Below, piece by piece: positions 26,765-34,079 of a stretch of 61,227 nt of DNA (position 1 is the stretch's first letter; each line of letters opens with the position of its first letter). This DNA comes from Clostridia bacterium (GTDB lineage: Bacteria > Bacillota > Clostridia > Oscillospirales > CAG-382), in the NCBI GenBank assembly GCA_017397955.1, contig JAFQHL010000044.1, positions 1-61,227 of the forward strand. The letters run 5' to 3'. A program made the position numbers and the translations under genes. The notes under the pieces were generated by a model, which saw only the letters and a program-made list of their open reading frames with translations, made no database searches and was not told the origin of the DNA.

Positions 26765-26987
26765 CAAGCTGATGACAAACCTTGTCATCAGCTTGGCAGA
26801 CTGCTGAGAAAGAGTGCAGACAAAACGAACCGAGGCGAGAACTGTACTGAGTACTGTGAGTCGAGGTTCGTTTTGAACGAAAAAATAAGAAAACATACAA
26901 AAATTTCGGGGAAATTTTCCCCGAAATTTTTACTTTATAGTGACCGTATTTTCTTTTTTCGTGTTCTGTGCCTTTGTCAGCGGTCTG
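26765..26987 (-). mobile_element. Triple-hairpin element, copy B (complete, 223 bp)
   Basis: Complete copy on the minus strand. It starts CAGACCGCTGACAAAGG (26987 leftward) and ends with hairpin 3 (26765-26795, arms CAAGCTGATGACA and TGTCATCAGCTTG). Hairpin 2 carries the CAAAACGAACC/GGTTCGTTTTG version of the arms, shared with copy D. Near both ends the sequence CAGACYGCTGASAAAG appears in inverted orientation. By eye there are about nine differences from copy D. No gene is inside. Confidence 0.88.
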
Positions 26988-27008
26988 TCCGCCCACTATG
27001 TGAGCGGA
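26988..27008. terminator. Right flanking hairpin of copy B
   Basis: Arms TCCGCCCAC and GTGAGCGGA with one mismatch, loop TAT, followed by TTTTT. It is the duplicate of the 26744-26764 hairpin, with a few substitutions. Confidence 0.8.
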
Positions 27009-27023
27009 TTTTTATTGCGTGCT

Positions 27024-28724
27024 TTATTCGGTAATTTCCTCGTGGCGTTTAATTTTTGCGGTAGAGGTCTTTACCATGGGTGTGGTTTGTATCTCTGTAT
27101 GTTTGATGTGCTTATAGGGGGGCAGTTCTTCGTTAATCGCTGTTATATCTACCTTTACTTTGGCGGCAATCTCATCCTCGCTGATATCACCGTATTTATC
27201 TTTAAAATATGCGGGGTTATAAACCAGCTTTAAGGCTATAAGGAAGTTGTCACCCTTCTTTTTGCCGTAAATCAGCACTTCCGAGGCGTAGGGGAGCTTG
27301 CTTACTATATTCTCCAATTCTTCCGGATATACGTTTTTACCGCTTTTAAGGACTATAACATTCTTCTTCCTGCCTGTAATGTACAGATATCCGTCCTTGT
27401 CGATCCTGCCAAGGTCACCGGTGTAGAATTTTCCGTCCTTAAGCACCGCCGCGGTTTCTTCGGGCATTTCGTAGTAGCCCAGCATAACGTTGGGTGCCTC
27501 GGCAACAATCTCACCAATACCGTCCTCGTTGGGGTTGTCTATGGTTATGTCTACAGACGGGAAGGCCTTACCTACAGAGCCGTAGCGCATATTATATACG
27601 TTTTCTGCCGCCAAAACAGGGGAGGTTTCCGTAAGCCCGTATCCCTGCACCGTAAGTATACCAAAGTCGTTAAAACCTTTGGCAACCTCTTTTTTAATGG
27701 CAGAAGCACCGCTTATAATAAACCTGATCTCGCCACCCAGCTCCTCAAGTATGGGCTTAAACAGTTTGCGGCGCACGTCTATGTGTAGCTTTTGTAAACC
27801 GCCGCTTAGCTTTTTAGCCATTTTAACCTTGGCGGTCATACCCTTCTTTTCTATGTTGGCAACTATAACCCTGTACATAGATTCAAGCAACAGGGGAACG
27901 CAAACAAAGGTGGAGATTTTGTATTCCTTAAGGTTTTTTTGTATGTATCTAAGCCCGTCGCAAAACATATTTGTTGCCCCGCTGGAAAGGAAGAACAAAG
28001 CACCTGTAGAGCCAAAGGTGTGGTGCAAGGGCAAAAACAGCAGGTTGCGGTCGGTGGGATAAACCTTTTCCGTAGAAAGCAGGTCAAATAGGTTGGAGGC
28101 TATGTTTCGGTTGGAAAGCATTACCGCCTTGGAGGCGGAGGTGGTACCCGAAGTGAAGATGATGGTTGCCATCTCGTCAGGGTCGGGGTTGTATTCGTCG
28201 TAGCTTTTGTTGTTTTCCAAAAACAGCTTGCCCTGCTCTATTATCTCATTAACGCAGGGGATGTGGTCGCATAGCTTTTTTGTGGATATAAAATGCTTTA
28301 TTCCAAGCTCGTTTTCTACCCACAGCTTTTCCATGGTCGCGCCGTGAAGGCTGTCAAACACCACGGCATCTGCCTTGCTGCGCTTTAAGGAAAGCAAAAG
28401 CTCGCTCTCCGTAAGCTCCTTATCCAAGGGGATAATAACGCCCACGCCGCACATAACGGAAATATAGGTAATCAGCCACTCATAGCTGTTTGCGCCTATT
28501 ACGGCAATGCGTTTGCCGCTAAGTCCCAGCTTAATAAGTCCGCTTCCAAACTCCCGCAGCTGTTTTGCAAACAGGTTGTAGCTTATGTGGCGGTAAAATA
28601 TTTCGTCGCCGTTGCGCTCTTTTAAAACAAATGCATCGTTTTCGCCGTAAAGCTTTACGGCTTCGTTTATATAGTCTTTTACCAACGCAAAGTTAGGTGC
28701 CGGATATATTCCTTTTAGTTTCAT
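27024..28724 (-). CDS. AMP-dependent acyl-CoA synthetase/ligase
   Basis: Adenylate-forming enzyme, probably a fatty acyl-CoA or acyl-ACP ligase. About 566 residues. The ATP-binding loop is TIIFTSGTTSASKAVMLSN; YGLTETSPVLAAEN (motif A5) and YTGDLGRIDKDGYLYITGRKKN (A7-A8) follow, with the catalytic lysine near the C terminus. ATG at 28724 has AAAAGGAGC upstream and fits the promoter at 28756-28784. The frame remains open upstream through copy C, but that extension is not protein-like. Substrate cannot be told from sequence. It is a single-gene unit ending toward copy B. Confidence 0.93.
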   Translation of the reverse strand: MKLKGIYPAPNFALVKDYINEAVKLYGENDAFVLKERNGDEIFYRHISYNLFAKQLREFGSGLIKLGLSGKRIAVIGANSYEWLITYISVMCGVGVIIPLDKELTESELLLSLKRSKADAVVFDSLHGATMEKLWVENELGIKHFISTKKLCDHIPCVNEIIEQGKLFLENNKSYDEYNPDPDEMATIIFTSGTTSASKAVMLSNRNIASNLFDLLSTEKVYPTDRNLLFLPLHHTFGSTGALFFLSSGATNMFCDGLRYIQKNLKEYKISTFVCVPLLLESMYRVIVANIEKKGMTAKVKMAKKLSGGLQKLHIDVRRKLFKPILEELGGEIRFIISGASAIKKEVAKGFNDFGILTVQGYGLTETSPVLAAENVYNMRYGSVGKAFPSVDITIDNPNEDGIGEIVAEAPNVMLGYYEMPEETAAVLKDGKFYTGDLGRIDKDGYLYITGRKKNVIVLKSGKNVYPEELENIVSKLPYASEVLIYGKKKGDNFLIALKLVYNPAYFKDKYGDISEDEIAAKVKVDITAINEELPPYKHIKHTEIQTTPMVKTSTAKIKRHEEITE

Positions 28725-28755
28725 TTGAAACGCTCCTTTTGTGATTTGCAAAACT

Positions 28756-28784
28756 ATATTACCACATATTAAAAACCATGTCAA
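28756..28784 (-). promoter_or_regulatory. Sigma-A promoter of the AMP-ligase gene
   Basis: Minus strand TTGACA (28779-28784) and TAATAT (28756-28761) with a 17-base spacer, about 30 bases before the ATG. The promoter lies between the gene and copy C. Confidence 0.8.
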
Positions 28785-28807
28785 CCGTTTTATAAAATTA
28801 AGTGAAA

Positions 28808-28828
28808 AAGCAAGGTTTAACCTTGCTT
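28808..28828. terminator. Left flanking hairpin of copy C
   Basis: Arms AAGCAAGGTT and AACCTTGCTT around one T. Identical base for base to the right flanking hairpin at 29053-29073. A-rich sequence precedes it. Confidence 0.82.
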
Positions 28829-29051
28829 CAAGCTGATGACAAACCTTGTCATCAGCTTGGCAGACTGCTGAGAAAGAGTACAGATGGAACGAACCGAGGC
28901 GAGAACTGTACTGGGTACTGTGAGCTGAGGTTCGTCCCAAACGAAAAAATATAAAAATATACAAAAATTTCGGGGAAAATTTCCCCGAAATTTTCACTTT
29001 ATAGTAACCGTATTTTCTTTTTTTGTGGTCTGTGCCTTTGTCAGCGGTCTG
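28829..29051 (-). mobile_element. Triple-hairpin element, copy C (complete, 223 bp)
   Basis: Complete minus-strand copy with the same 223-bp length as copy B. Hairpin 3 occupies 28829-28859. Hairpin 2 arms are of the TGGGACGAACC/GGTTCGTTCCA type shared with copies A and E. It sits inside a perfectly duplicated 21- to 22-bp terminator hairpin, the clearest insertion site among the copies. Confidence 0.9.
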
Positions 29052-29052
29052 A

Positions 29053-29073
29053 AAGCAAGGTTTAACCTTGCTT
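29053..29073 (-). terminator. Right flanking hairpin of copy C, inside the 3' end of the DUF5662 gene
   Basis: Exact duplicate of 28808-28828, followed by a run of T on the plus strand. It overlaps the last codons of the DUF5662 gene (stop at 29062), so the insertion rebuilt or lies at the very end of that frame. Confidence 0.8.
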
Positions 29074-29616
29074 TTTTTTCGTTTCATATTCTTTTACTGC
29101 CTGTCTTACTAAAGCAAATGCCGCTTCTTCCCCGCGATTTTTCAAGGCAAGAAGCCACTCTTCCAAAACCGCACGGGTACTGGGATGCATGGGCAAGGAC
29201 TCTTTCTTAGGAGCATAATACTCCCAAGCGGCGGCATCAGTATAAGCCGCGCCCTTATATATCTTGCTGGCGGCAACACGGTCGCAAAACATTTCTGCCG
29301 TATAATTCAGGGGCATTTCCACGGGTGCCAGGGGCTTTTTCTCTTTGGGTATGGCATCCTGCCAATATTCAAAGTGATGGCGGTTGCGCCCTTTATGGTG
29401 CAACCACGCCTTGGAATACCCAAACTTTTCCCTTTCTATTTCGTTGGGACTGCGGGTGCCTACATAGTATTTTGCGCCCGCAATAAACTCCACCGGTGTG
29501 TATTTGGATAAATCGTGCCTAAGGCCTTGCCAAAGTATACCCGCCTTTTTACAATGGGCAATAACCCTGTGTCTGTGCTTTGTAATGGTAATAAAATGCT
29601 TTATAGGGTGCCACAT
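29062..29616 (-). CDS. DUF5662 family protein
   Basis: 184 residues. The region WQGLRHDLSKYTPVEF with later LHHKGRNRHHFEYW is the hallmark of this family, histidine- and aspartate-rich and possibly metal-binding; function is unknown. It starts three bases after the glycosyltransferase stop and is the last gene of the aroA operon. Its final codons (KKQG and stop) fall in the arm of the hairpin that flanks copy C, so the original C terminus may have been altered by the insertion. Confidence 0.85.
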   Translation of the reverse strand: MWHPIKHFITITKHRHRVIAHCKKAGILWQGLRHDLSKYTPVEFIAGAKYYVGTRSPNEIEREKFGYSKAWLHHKGRNRHHFEYWQDAIPKEKKPLAPVEMPLNYTAEMFCDRVAASKIYKGAAYTDAAAWEYYAPKKESLPMHPSTRAVLEEWLLALKNRGEEAAFALVRQAVKEYETKKKQG

Positions 29617-29619
29617 ATA

Positions 29620-30582
29620 TTACTTCTTTTCGTCCTCTTCCAAGTACTTTTCTATAATAAAGCGAGGTCTGCCCTTAGCTTCCAGGTATATCTTGCCAAC
29701 GTATGCGCCTACAACGCCCACGGATATCATAAGTAAGCCGCCTATAGCCCAAATGGAGGTTATAATACTGGTCCAGCCTGAAACGGTGTGTCCCAAGCAC
29801 AGCCTTATCACGGAGTAGATAAGCATAACTATACTTACAAGAAAAACAAATATGCCCAGCTTGGTGATTATTTTTATGGGCGTAGTGCTAAGGGAGGTTA
29901 TACCTTCTATAGAGAAAGCAATCATCTTCTTAAGGGGATATTTGCTTTCGCCGGCAAAGCGTTCGGCACGTTCATAATATACCACATCAGAGGGGTAACC
30001 AACCATAGGCACTATGCCGCGCAAGAACAAATTAACCTCCTTAAACTCTGCAAGTCCTTGCAAAGCGCGCTTGCTCATAAGGCGGTAGTCTGCGTGGTTA
30101 AACACGGTTTTTGCACCCATCTTATCCATAAGGCGGTAAAAGCTTTCCGCTGTAAAACGCTTAAAGAAGGTGTCGGTCTTGCGCTTACTGCGTACGCCGT
30201 ACACAATGTCACAGCCTGCGTGGTATTTGTCTATCATCTCGTCAATGGCGTTGATGTCATCCTGCAGGTCTGCATCCATAGAGATGCTTATATCCGCATC
30301 GTCCATAACTGTCATAAGTCCGCCCAGCAAGGCGTTTTGATGACCTCTGTTACGGCTTAGGTTTATACCTGTAAATACAGGGTTTTGCTTTTTAAGCTCT
30401 TGTATTATCTCCCAAGTTCTGTCTTTACTGCCGTCATTTACAAAGGCAACACGGCTGTTTTCCGCAATTTTTCCGGACTTTATAAGGCTTGCCATCTTTT
30501 CTGCCAAGCGTTTGGAGGTTTCGGGCAATACTTCCTCCTCGTTATAGCAAGGAACTACTACAAACAGTCTGTTAGGGCGCAT
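29620..30582 (-). CDS. Family 2 glycosyltransferase with C-terminal membrane segments
   Basis: DPM1/GtrB-like enzyme that moves a sugar from a nucleotide donor to a polyprenyl phosphate on the inner face of the membrane. The GT-A domain (about 1-225) starts FVVVPCYNEEEVLPE and has SMDADLQDD, where the aspartates bind metal; two membrane segments follow at about 235-260 and 270-300, and the tail is acidic. 320 residues is typical of the group. It begins nine bases after aroA. The glycan target is unknown. Confidence 0.92.
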   Translation of the reverse strand: MRPNRLFVVVPCYNEEEVLPETSKRLAEKMASLIKSGKIAENSRVAFVNDGSKDRTWEIIQELKKQNPVFTGINLSRNRGHQNALLGGLMTVMDDADISISMDADLQDDINAIDEMIDKYHAGCDIVYGVRSKRKTDTFFKRFTAESFYRLMDKMGAKTVFNHADYRLMSKRALQGLAEFKEVNLFLRGIVPMVGYPSDVVYYERAERFAGESKYPLKKMIAFSIEGITSLSTTPIKIITKLGIFVFLVSIVMLIYSVIRLCLGHTVSGWTSIITSIWAIGGLLMISVGVVGAYVGKIYLEAKGRPRFIIEKYLEEDEKK

Positions 30583-30591
30583 AATTTCACC

Positions 30592-31872
30592 TTACCTTTC
30601 TCTTATCTCTTCTATTATTCCGCCAAGTTGTTTAAAGTCGTAATAAAAACGGGGGTACGATTTTCTTACCGCGTCGGCGTTTTTAAGCACCGTCTGTCCT
30701 CTGGCAAAGCTACCGGCTATTGCCATTGCCATAGCTATGCGGTGATCGCCAAAGCTGTCTACCGTGGCACCCTTAAGCTGCTTTACTCCCGTAAAACCCA
30801 AGGCATCATCATATTCCGTCACTTTGGCACCCATAAGGCTAAGATTGTGGTGCAGAGCGCGTATACGGTCGCTTTCCTTGTGCCTAAGCCAGCTTATGTT
30901 ACGTATCATACTGTTACCCTTGGCAACAGACATAACAACCGCCAAAACGGGCACAAGGTCAGGAATGGCAGAGCAATCCACGTCAATACCGTGCAAGGGG
31001 CTTTTAAGCGCAAAAACGCTGGATGTACGGCTGTCTGCCCGTATATCCGCACCCATTGAGGCAAGCAGGGGCACTATCTCTTTATCCGGCTGGCTGGAGC
31101 GCATACTAAGGTCGCCGCAGCAAACGTCGCCGCAAAAAGCACCTGCGGCAAGCCAAAACGCCGCGCCTGACCAGTCACCCTCTACGCTAAGCTTTTCGAT
31201 ATCAAAGGGCTTAATATACTTTTGCCCGCCTTTAACAAAATAGCCGGTGCCGTCTTTATAAATACGCACGCCGTATTTCTCGGCGGTCTCCAAGGTCATA
31301 TCCACATAGCCGCCCGTTTGCAAAGTAGAGGTAAAGCTTACCTTGCTGTCCTCTTCAAGTAAAGGCAGTGCAAACAGCAAACCCGATAAAAACCTGCCGC
31401 CTGTATTACCTGCAAGGGTAAAATCGCCCCCCTTAAGTCTGCCCGTAAAGCGCATTGCACCTTCCTTATAGGCGCATACACAGCCATGTTCTTCCATCTG
31501 CTTCATAATAGGGCTGTATGGTGGCACAGCGGCGGCACAGCGTATTTCAAAACTGTCAAACAACGCCGCGGCAACAGGAATAATAAAACGTAGGAAGGTG
31601 CCGCTTTCGCGGGCATAAATAACAGGACTTTCCGCCTTGTTTGCCCATATTGGGGTAATTCTGTACTCCCGCTCGCTTACAGGCATAACGGCACCGCCAA
31701 AACGGTTGACCGTATCCAAGGCACCGTAAATGTCACCCGATAGGTCGTTTACGGTAATTATACTTGGCTCCTCTGCTAAAGCACAGCAAAAAATCATCCT
31801 GTGCAGTGCCCACTTGGACTGGCTGGCGGGCAACATACCCTCTAATGAAGATTGAGAAATCAACATATCCAT
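30592..31872 (-). CDS. aroA: 3-phosphoshikimate 1-carboxyvinyltransferase (EPSP synthase)
   Basis: Sixth step of the shikimate pathway, joining shikimate 3-phosphate with phosphoenolpyruvate. About 426 residues with the two-domain inside-out barrel fold: LPASQSKWALHRMI at the N terminus, a GNTGGRFLSGLLF stretch in the middle, WLRHKESDRIRAL and FGDHRIAMAMAIAG near the C terminus. It is a diverged member, with the usual LxxGNAGTxxR replaced by YARESGTFLRFI. ATG at 31872 has AAAGGAGGGG and a good promoter upstream; the frame stays open 17 codons further but would start inside the -35 element. No other shikimate gene is here. Confidence 0.9.
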   Translation of the reverse strand: MDMLISQSSLEGMLPASQSKWALHRMIFCCALAEEPSIITVNDLSGDIYGALDTVNRFGGAVMPVSEREYRITPIWANKAESPVIYARESGTFLRFIIPVAAALFDSFEIRCAAAVPPYSPIMKQMEEHGCVCAYKEGAMRFTGRLKGGDFTLAGNTGGRFLSGLLFALPLLEEDSKVSFTSTLQTGGYVDMTLETAEKYGVRIYKDGTGYFVKGGQKYIKPFDIEKLSVEGDWSGAAFWLAAGAFCGDVCCGDLSMRSSQPDKEIVPLLASMGADIRADSRTSSVFALKSPLHGIDVDCSAIPDLVPVLAVVMSVAKGNSMIRNISWLRHKESDRIRALHHNLSLMGAKVTEYDDALGFTGVKQLKGATVDSFGDHRIAMAMAIAGSFARGQTVLKNADAVRKSYPRFYYDFKQLGGIIEEIRER

Positions 31873-31894
31873 AAGCTTCCCCTCCTTTGTTGGT

Positions 31895-31923
31895 ATTATA
31901 TCATTATCCCTAAGATTTTTCAA
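31895..31923 (-). promoter_or_regulatory. Sigma-A promoter of the aroA operon
   Basis: Minus strand TTGAAA (31918-31923) and TATAAT (31895-31900) with 17 bases between. It decides the aroA start at 31872. A plus-strand TGGTATAAA at 31940-31948 may be an extended -10 for the divergent surface protein gene. Confidence 0.75.
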
Positions 31924-32003
31924 GTATATTTGTAATATTTGGTATAAAAGTATAGCTGCTGTAGCATCCTAATTCAGAAAATACAAGCATAGGAGGCAAA
32001 GTT

Positions 32004-33176
32004 ATGAAAAAATTTGTGCGGGCAGTGGCGTTTACCCTGTGTTTGCTTATGGCAACGGGGATAATCGCCAAGGCAGAGGCTCCGCTTTCTACGGGCTTGG
32101 AGGTGCTTTCTGCAGAAACGCGGCTTATTAAATGCAGTGTAGGCGGAGAGCGCGTGGGCTTTACTAAAGCGGAGATAAAAGAGCTGGTGGGTGTGGATTT
32201 TGACTACCTAACCCTCAGCACTTTGCCGCCTTTAAGCTGTGGCGTGCTTAAGGTGGCGGGGGTGGATGCGGTGCCTAACCAGAAACTTTCGTCGGCGGGA
32301 ATTGCTTTGCTTAGCTTTTTGCCCGCAAAGGGCTTTGAAGAAAGCTGCAGTTTTGGGTTTACCGTTGCGGCAGATGGTTGGCAAAGCAAGGAAATAGAGT
32401 GCGTTATTAGGTTTTCTGCATCTCCTCGTTTTTCTCCCATCGCAGTATCTGCACAGCTAAAAACCTACAAAAATGTAAGCGTTACTGCGTTTCTTGGTGC
32501 CTATGACCCGGACGGAGACAGCATAGAATACGTGGTAGAGGAATATCCCACAGGCGGCAGTATAAGCTTTGCAAACGGCGCGGTGACCTATACTCCCACT
32601 AAAGATTTCAGCGGCGAGGACAGCTTTACCTATTACGCCGTGGATGATTGGGGTAAAAAAAGCGGCACCGCAAAAGCAAGCATAACTGTTTCCGACAGCC
32701 AAAGCGGCATATATTTTGCGGATATGACCGACGCACCGGAGCATCTTGCCGCTATAAGAATGTCGGAGGAGGAGGTAATGACCTATTGCCTTATAGGAGA
32801 CAGTTATTACTTCTCACCGACAGAAGAGGTAAGCCGTATAGATTTTGCGGTTATGCTGGTAAGCGCTATGGGCATAGATGTGAAGGATAAGCTTTATCCC
32901 ACCGACGTGTTTACGGATACTGCCAACCAAAGTCGCGGCAAACGCCTGTATTTAGAGGCGGCGGTAACCAGCGGAGTTGTGGAGGTGCAGGGCGAAAGCT
33001 TTAGACCTGACGATAGCATAAGCGTTGCGGATGCCCTTTCTATGGCAGAGCGCGCCGCAGGGGATGCAGGAGCAATTTCCATCGGTACTGCGTGGGCAGA
33101 AAACGGGGAAGAGCTTTTGACAAAGAAGAATGCCGCACTGCTCCTTTGCGACGTATACGACAATTGTTGCGATTAA
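32004..33176 (+). CDS. Secreted protein with cadherin-like and S-layer-homology-like domains
   Basis: 390 residues. A signal peptide is seen at about 1-25 (ends AKAEA). Residues 150-232 form a tandem-type Ig/cadherin-like domain: AYDPDGDSIEYVV and TYTPTKDFSGEDSFTYYAVDD are typical of bacterial adhesin Ig-like folds. Residues about 237-385 resemble weak S-layer homology repeats (YFADMTDAPEHLAAIR, FRPDDSISVADALSMAERAA), which could attach the protein to cell-wall polymers. AGGAGGC lies before the ATG. It is probably a wall-associated surface protein; copy D of the element follows its stop directly. Confidence 0.8.
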   Translation: MKKFVRAVAFTLCLLMATGIIAKAEAPLSTGLEVLSAETRLIKCSVGGERVGFTKAEIKELVGVDFDYLTLSTLPPLSCGVLKVAGVDAVPNQKLSSAGIALLSFLPAKGFEESCSFGFTVAADGWQSKEIECVIRFSASPRFSPIAVSAQLKTYKNVSVTAFLGAYDPDGDSIEYVVEEYPTGGSISFANGAVTYTPTKDFSGEDSFTYYAVDDWGKKSGTAKASITVSDSQSGIYFADMTDAPEHLAAIRMSEEEVMTYCLIGDSYYFSPTEEVSRIDFAVMLVSAMGIDVKDKLYPTDVFTDTANQSRGKRLYLEAAVTSGVVEVQGESFRPDDSISVADALSMAERAAGDAGAISIGTAWAENGEELLTKKNAALLLCDVYDNCCD

Positions 33177-33181
33177 AGAGA

Positions 33182-33209
33182 GGGGGCTGTAGAAAAACCT
33201 ACAGCCCCC
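33182..33209. terminator. Left flanking hairpin of copy D
   Basis: Arms GGGGGCTGTAG and CTACAGCCCCC, loop AAAAAC, starting five bases after the preceding stop codon. A second version is at 33433-33460. Confidence 0.82.
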
Positions 33210-33431
33210 AGACCGCTGACAAAGGCACAGAACACGAAAAAAGAAAATACGGTTACTATAAAGCGAAAATTTCGGGGAAAATTTTCCCGAAATTTTTATA
33301 TATTTTCATATTTTTTCGTTCAAAACGAACCTCGGCTCACAGTACTCAGTACAGTTCTCGCCTCGGTTCGTTTTGTCTGCACTCTTTCTCAGCAGCCTGC
33401 CAAGCTGATGACAAGGTTTGTCATCAGCTTG
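33209..33431 (+). mobile_element. Triple-hairpin element, copy D (complete, 222-223 bp)
   Basis: Complete plus-strand copy; the first C is shared with the flanking hairpin. Hairpin 1 is at about 33268-33294, hairpin 2 at about 33320-33376 with CAAAACGAACC/GGTTCGTTTTG arms, and hairpin 3 at 33401-33431. Inverted CAGACCGCTGACAAAG-like sequences lie at its start and just before hairpin 3. Confidence 0.9.
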
Positions 33432-33432
33432 A

Positions 33433-33460
33433 GGGGTCTGTAGAAAAAACTACAGACCCC
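33433..33460. terminator. Right flanking hairpin of copy D
   Basis: Arms GGGGTCTGTAG and CTACAGACCCC, loop AAAAAA, followed by TTTTATTT. Compared with the left hairpin the fifth pair is T-A in place of G-C, so both strands changed together and the stem is kept. Confidence 0.85.
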
Positions 33461-33479
33461 TTTTATTTATATTTAATTT

Positions 33480-34049
33480 TTATGCCCACCCGGAGGTCCA
33501 AGGCTCATCCACTGCTTCGGATTCCGTAGTAGAGCTGTCTGTGCTTTCGTCGGGAATAATGATGCCACCGTAAAGGTCATACGCACCCTCAAAATGCAAT
33601 TTAACCTTTATATAGTCGGAGGTGCTTATGCCGTAACCGTCCACGTCTGCGGCAAGCTTTTTGGTATCGTCAAGATTTGCGCGTACCAGTTGATTCTTTA
33701 TGGCAATATAATCGGTTGTGGTAACCTTGCCGTTACCGTCTATATCACCTGTAACAATAATTGTCAGCTCTTTTGTTTCGCCTACGTCCCCTGCCTCGTA
33801 GCAAAGCTTACAGCCCGTGCCTATAAGGCTGTCTTCGGGCAGGGCGTTGCTGTCCTTGTCAAAAACAGAATAGCCGGGGCGGGTGTAGGCGCGTTTGAAC
33901 GCGGAAAGGGTGGTTCTTTCCGGTGTGCCGTAAAGATAATTGCCGCTTTCTCTTATGCCCGCTTCTGCCGCATTTGCCGTAGGCAACAAGGTGTATGCAA
34001 AAACGCCGACGCAAATTATAAGCGCAAGGCTTAAACATAGCTTTTTCAT
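33480..34049 (-). CDS. Small secreted dockerin-repeat protein
   Basis: 189 residues: signal peptide at about 1-27 (ends PTANA), a short module at about 38-98 ending LIGTGCKLCYEAGD and TIIVTGD, then a dockerin type I-like pair (DIDGNGKVTTTDYIAIKNQL and ADVDGYGISTSDYIKVKL) with calcium-binding aspartates, and a Ser/Thr/Glu-rich tail. The second calcium loop is shortened. It lies 30 bases downstream of the cohesin-like gene with AAAGGACG before its ATG, so the two are probably one operon and may interact. Confidence 0.8.
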   Translation of the reverse strand: MKKLCLSLALIICVGVFAYTLLPTANAAEAGIRESGNYLYGTPERTTLSAFKRAYTRPGYSVFDKDSNALPEDSLIGTGCKLCYEAGDVGETKELTIIVTGDIDGNGKVTTTDYIAIKNQLVRANLDDTKKLAADVDGYGISTSDYIKVKLHFEGAYDLYGGIIIPDESTDSSTTESEAVDEPWTSGWA

Positions 34050-34079
34050 TTAAAACACGTCCTTTCGGTTTGGGGCAGT

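Larger units (their letters stand above)
26688..27023. other. Gene-free interval between convergent genes, filled by copy B
   Basis: Between the ends of the MORN gene and the AMP-ligase gene. It holds two flanking hairpins, the 223-bp element in between, and at 26702-26738 a stretch similar to 377-412. Confidence 0.8.
28725..29061. other. Gene-free interval containing copy C
   Basis: Between two minus-strand genes: promoter of the AMP-ligase gene on the left, then hairpin, element copy C, hairpin, and the 3' end of the DUF5662 gene. Confidence 0.8.
33177..33479. other. Gene-free interval between convergent genes, filled by copy D
   Basis: Consists of a hairpin, element copy D, a second hairpin and a T-rich tail between the stop codons of two converging genes. 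Confidence 0.85.

Noticed and set aside
28725..29087. N-terminal extension of the AMP-ligase frame through copy C
   Set aside because: The extension is translated repeat sequence. The promoter at 28756-28784 and AAAAGGAGC before ATG at 28724 place the true start there.
33210..33431. Possible small protein encoded by the triple-hairpin element
   Set aside because: One frame is open through the element in copies A to D, but there is no shared start codon or ribosome binding site, and differences between copies change amino acids while keeping base pairs. Structure, not protein, seems to be conserved.
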